A stretch of 46,418 nucleotides of DNA from Pseudomonadota bacterium (lineage in GTDB: Bacteria; Pseudomonadota; Gammaproteobacteria; Thiotrichales; Thiotrichaceae). The stretch spans positions 1 to 46,418 of the forward strand of contig PDPH01000058.1 of assembly GCA_002747435.1 (NCBI GenBank), read 5' to 3'. Below the pieces are notes generated by a model. It was not told the DNA's origin. It was given only the letters and a program-made list of their open reading frames with translations, and did no database searches. Position 1 is the first letter of the stretch. Every line of letters begins with the position of its first letter. Made by a program: the position numbers and the translations under genes. Below are positions 44,946 through 46,418 of the stretch, one piece after another.

Positions 44946-45614
44946 GTGAACAAGGATAAAATAAGAGCGGCTTATAAGGAATCAAAAAATATCTATGATG
45001 ATGTATTAACACATAAAGGACTTTTATCAAAAATTTACATAAATTTTTTTTGGGGTGTAGATGATTTGGTAATTGCCGAGAAGATACTATCATGGATACC
45101 TGATGATTTTAGTGGTCAACTATTAGATGTTCCAGTTGGAACGGGCGTGTTTACCCATAAGAAATATCAAAAAATAGAAAACGCAAAAATTGTTGGGTTG
45201 GATTATTCAGATGATATGCTGGAAAAAGCAGAGATACGATTTAAGGATATAAAAAATATTGAATTAATACAAGGTGATGTTGGAAGTCTTCAATTTGAAG
45301 ATAATAGTTTTGATATAGTGCTGTCAATGAATGGTTTTCATGTTTTCCCAGATAAAAAAATGGCATTTTCTGAAGTATTTCGTGTATTAAAGCCTGATGG
45401 AAAATTTATTGGTTGTTTTTATATCCAAAAGGAAAAACTATTAACTGATATTGTTGTTAATATGGTCTTGAAGAGAAAGGGCTGGTTTTCCTCTGATCAA
45501 TTAACAAAAGATGAAGTTATTACAGTATTAAATAAACAATACAAAAAAGTGCGAGTTGAAAATAAAAATGCAATGATATGGTTCAATTGTGAGAACAAAA
45601 ACCTAACAAGATAA
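44946..45614 (+). CDS. SAM-dependent methyltransferase (class I), probable gene cassette
   Basis: 222 residues. Motif I LLDVPVGTGVFT (about 59-70), GLDYSDDMLEKA, IQGDVGSLQFEDNSFDIV and VLKPDGKF are the UbiE/methyltransferase-11 fold. The substrate is not known. Starts with GTG at 44946 behind AAGGAA. Base composition is much more AT-rich than the rest of the window. Its last codons are ACCTAACAAG, which is the R'' core of an attC site; the current stop TAA (45612-45614) lies inside the inserted element. This points to a mobile gene cassette. Confidence 0.85.
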   Translation: MNKDKIRAAYKESKNIYDDVLTHKGLLSKIYINFFWGVDDLVIAEKILSWIPDDFSGQLLDVPVGTGVFTHKKYQKIENAKIVGLDYSDDMLEKAEIRFKDIKNIELIQGDVGSLQFEDNSFDIVLSMNGFHVFPDKKMAFSEVFRVLKPDGKFIGCFYIQKEKLLTDIVVNMVLKRKGWFSSDQLTKDEVITVLNKQYKKVRVENKNAMIWFNCENKNLTR

Positions 45615-46052
45615 TTGGACTCCACTCACCCCAACCGAGGAGTGAGGTAGAATAATTGTTACCACACAATACCCCAAGGAGTCCTGTTATGCACACTACC
45701 ATTGTTGGCGTTAATTTGGCAAAAAAGGTGATTCAAGTCTGTGTTGTAAAACACAAACAGGTGCGCTCGAACACAGAGATGACACCGGATGATTTTAGCC
45801 TTTGGTTATCCACTCAACGTCCAGCGACAATAGTGTTTGAAGCTTGCGCCACCTCAAATGACTGGAAGCAAAAAGCAGCATCCTGAATCAGTTGATGCGC
45901 CGGAACAAGCAAAAAGCCTGTTAACAAGATGTGATCAGCTTGTTCGCGGAATTATCAGTGAGCCTGAGTTAGCTACTCAACCAAGAGCTCGTACATAAGT
46001 TGGCATGATTTTCTAATTAAGAGTATTTTTGTTGAAAGAGCGGAGTCCACAT
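45611..46052 (+). mobile_element. decayed IS110/IS1111-family element in attC
   Basis: TGGACTCCACTC (45616-45627) is the inverse of GAGCGGAGTCCA (46038-46049) with one difference. Five bases lie outside the left repeat and three outside the right, as in IS1111 elements whose inverted repeats are subterminal. AAG flanks both sides (45608-45610 and 46053-46055). At about 440 bases it is far shorter than an active element (about 1.2 to 1.5 kb), so most of the transposase is deleted. Confidence 0.7.
45689..45886 (+). pseudogene. IS110-family transposase, N-terminal remnant
   Basis: 66 residues: MHTTIVGVNLAKKVIQVCVV then TIVFEACATSNDWKQKAAS and a stop. The GVxLAK and FEAC patterns are those of the DEDD domain of IS110-type transposases. 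The first catalytic Asp (usually GVDLAK) is Asn9 here. The rest of the protein is missing. ATG 45689 is preceded by AAGGAG. Confidence 0.75.
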
Positions 46053-46187
46053 AAGTCGTTTCAGGGGACGGCGGGAGGCTCGCGGTGTTTTTAACGCTCT
46101 TCGCTCGTACCAAATTCACGGGTATCCTGTAGCTCGTTGCTGTAAAATCCCGCCGCCCCTGTCAGCGTTATATCCTAAGGAGTTTCC
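45887..46187. other. IS remnant and attC stretch, no gene
   Basis: Holds the right part of the element (to 46052) and the right part of the attC site (46053-46173). A 46-codon frame at 45858-45998 crosses the start of this stretch but has no recognisable similarity. Confidence 0.5.
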
Positions 46188-46418
46188 ATGAAAATTGCGG
46201 TGTTATCAGATATTCATAGCAATGTATTTGCTCTTGATGCTGTAATCAAAGATTTGAAAAAACATTCCGTGGACTTAATGGTCAACCTTGGAGACATTCT
46301 ATACGGGCCTATTGCTCCCAGATCCACATATGACCTATTGATGGAGCATGAGTTTGTTACTATATCCGGCAATCAAGATCGTCAGATATATGAGGCCACA
46401 GCCAAAGAAATTGAATCA
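46188..46418 (+). CDS. metallophosphoesterase, 5' part
   Basis: 77 residues to the right edge, where it runs off. LSDIHSNVFAL, VNLGDILYGP and ISGNQDRQ are the calcineurin-like metal-binding motifs (D-x-H, G-D, G-N-x-D) of YfcE-type phosphoesterases. ATG 46188 follows CTAAGGAG. It starts only 15 bases after the attC core, as expected for the next cassette of an array. Confidence 0.85.
   Translation, partial: MKIAVLSDIHSNVFALDAVIKDLKKHSVDLMVNLGDILYGPIAPRSTYDLLMEHEFVTISGNQDRQIYEATAKEIES

Larger units (their letters stand above)
45601..46173 (+). other. attC-like recombination site, interrupted by an IS
   Basis: The left part is ACCTAACAAG (45601-45610), a good match to RYYYAAC. After the inserted element the site resumes with TCGTTT, CAGGGGACGGCGGG (46062-46075) and ends with CCCGCCGCCCCTG (46149-46161) and TCAGCGTTATAT. 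The two long arms pair except for one unpaired A (46068) on the left arm, as in attC sites with an extrahelical base. The final GTTATAT (46167-46173) is the recombination core. Without the element the site is about 128 bases. Confidence 0.7.

Noticed and set aside
45858..45998. A 46-codon frame starting inside the transposase remnant
   Set aside because: No ribosome-binding site and no recognisable family; it lies inside the decayed element and is probably chance.

Overview
The window looks like a piece of a gammaproteobacterial chromosome. Housekeeping genes such as cmoA/cmoB, gltX, glyA-nrdR-ribD-ribE, tex, htpG and modABC are all typical of that class, and base composition is moderate to slightly AT-rich. 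A DsrE-type secreted protein, a TelA/SPFH operon, SWIM-SNF2 and the two DUF1566 proteins would fit a Thiothrix/Leucothrix-like (Thiotrichales) sulfur bacterium, but that placement is inference.

Layout. 1-160 holds the last codons and right end of an IS481-family element. 161-3559 (-) is a SWIM/SNF2 helicase. 3693-7618 (+) carries a YciK-like SDR, cmoA and cmoB (wobble-uridine modification of tRNA), a 2OG-Fe(II) amino-acid hydroxylase-like gene and pgpA. A sodium/solute symporter (-) faces gltX (+), followed by tRNA-Ala(GGC), a small membrane protein and tRNA-Glu(TTC). 11554-14243 (-) is a PhoQ/PhoP-like pair with a PepSY-type secreted protein. A 660-base AT-rich gap leads to a META-domain secreted protein. 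15694-19246 (+) is glyA-nrdR-ribD-ribE. Then come a GNAT gene without a normal start, a large FAD/GcvT demethylating dehydrogenase (-), tex (+), two secreted DUF1566 proteins under a likely Fur box (-), htpG under a near-perfect sigma-32 promoter (-), a short acyltransferase-3 gene, an EamA transporter, and a one-domain ModE regulator with modABC behind a ModE-like palindrome.

35650-38148 (-) is a secreted putative glycoside hydrolase with a CBM9-like tail. 38388-42933 (-) is a membrane-stress type operon: a 30-residue membrane peptide, an XpaC-like protein, TelA, an SPFH-GYF_2 protein and a zinc-ribbon membrane protein. A phosphoglycerate-mutase-like protein and a DsrE-like protein follow.

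The right end (about 44914-46418) looks like part of an integron gene-cassette array. An AT-rich methyltransferase cassette and a metallophosphoesterase cassette are joined by an attC-like site about 128 bases long. That site is interrupted by a decayed IS110/IS1111-family element. No integrase is in the window. Four IS481-type right ends, all in the same orientation, each lie just downstream of a minus-strand gene.
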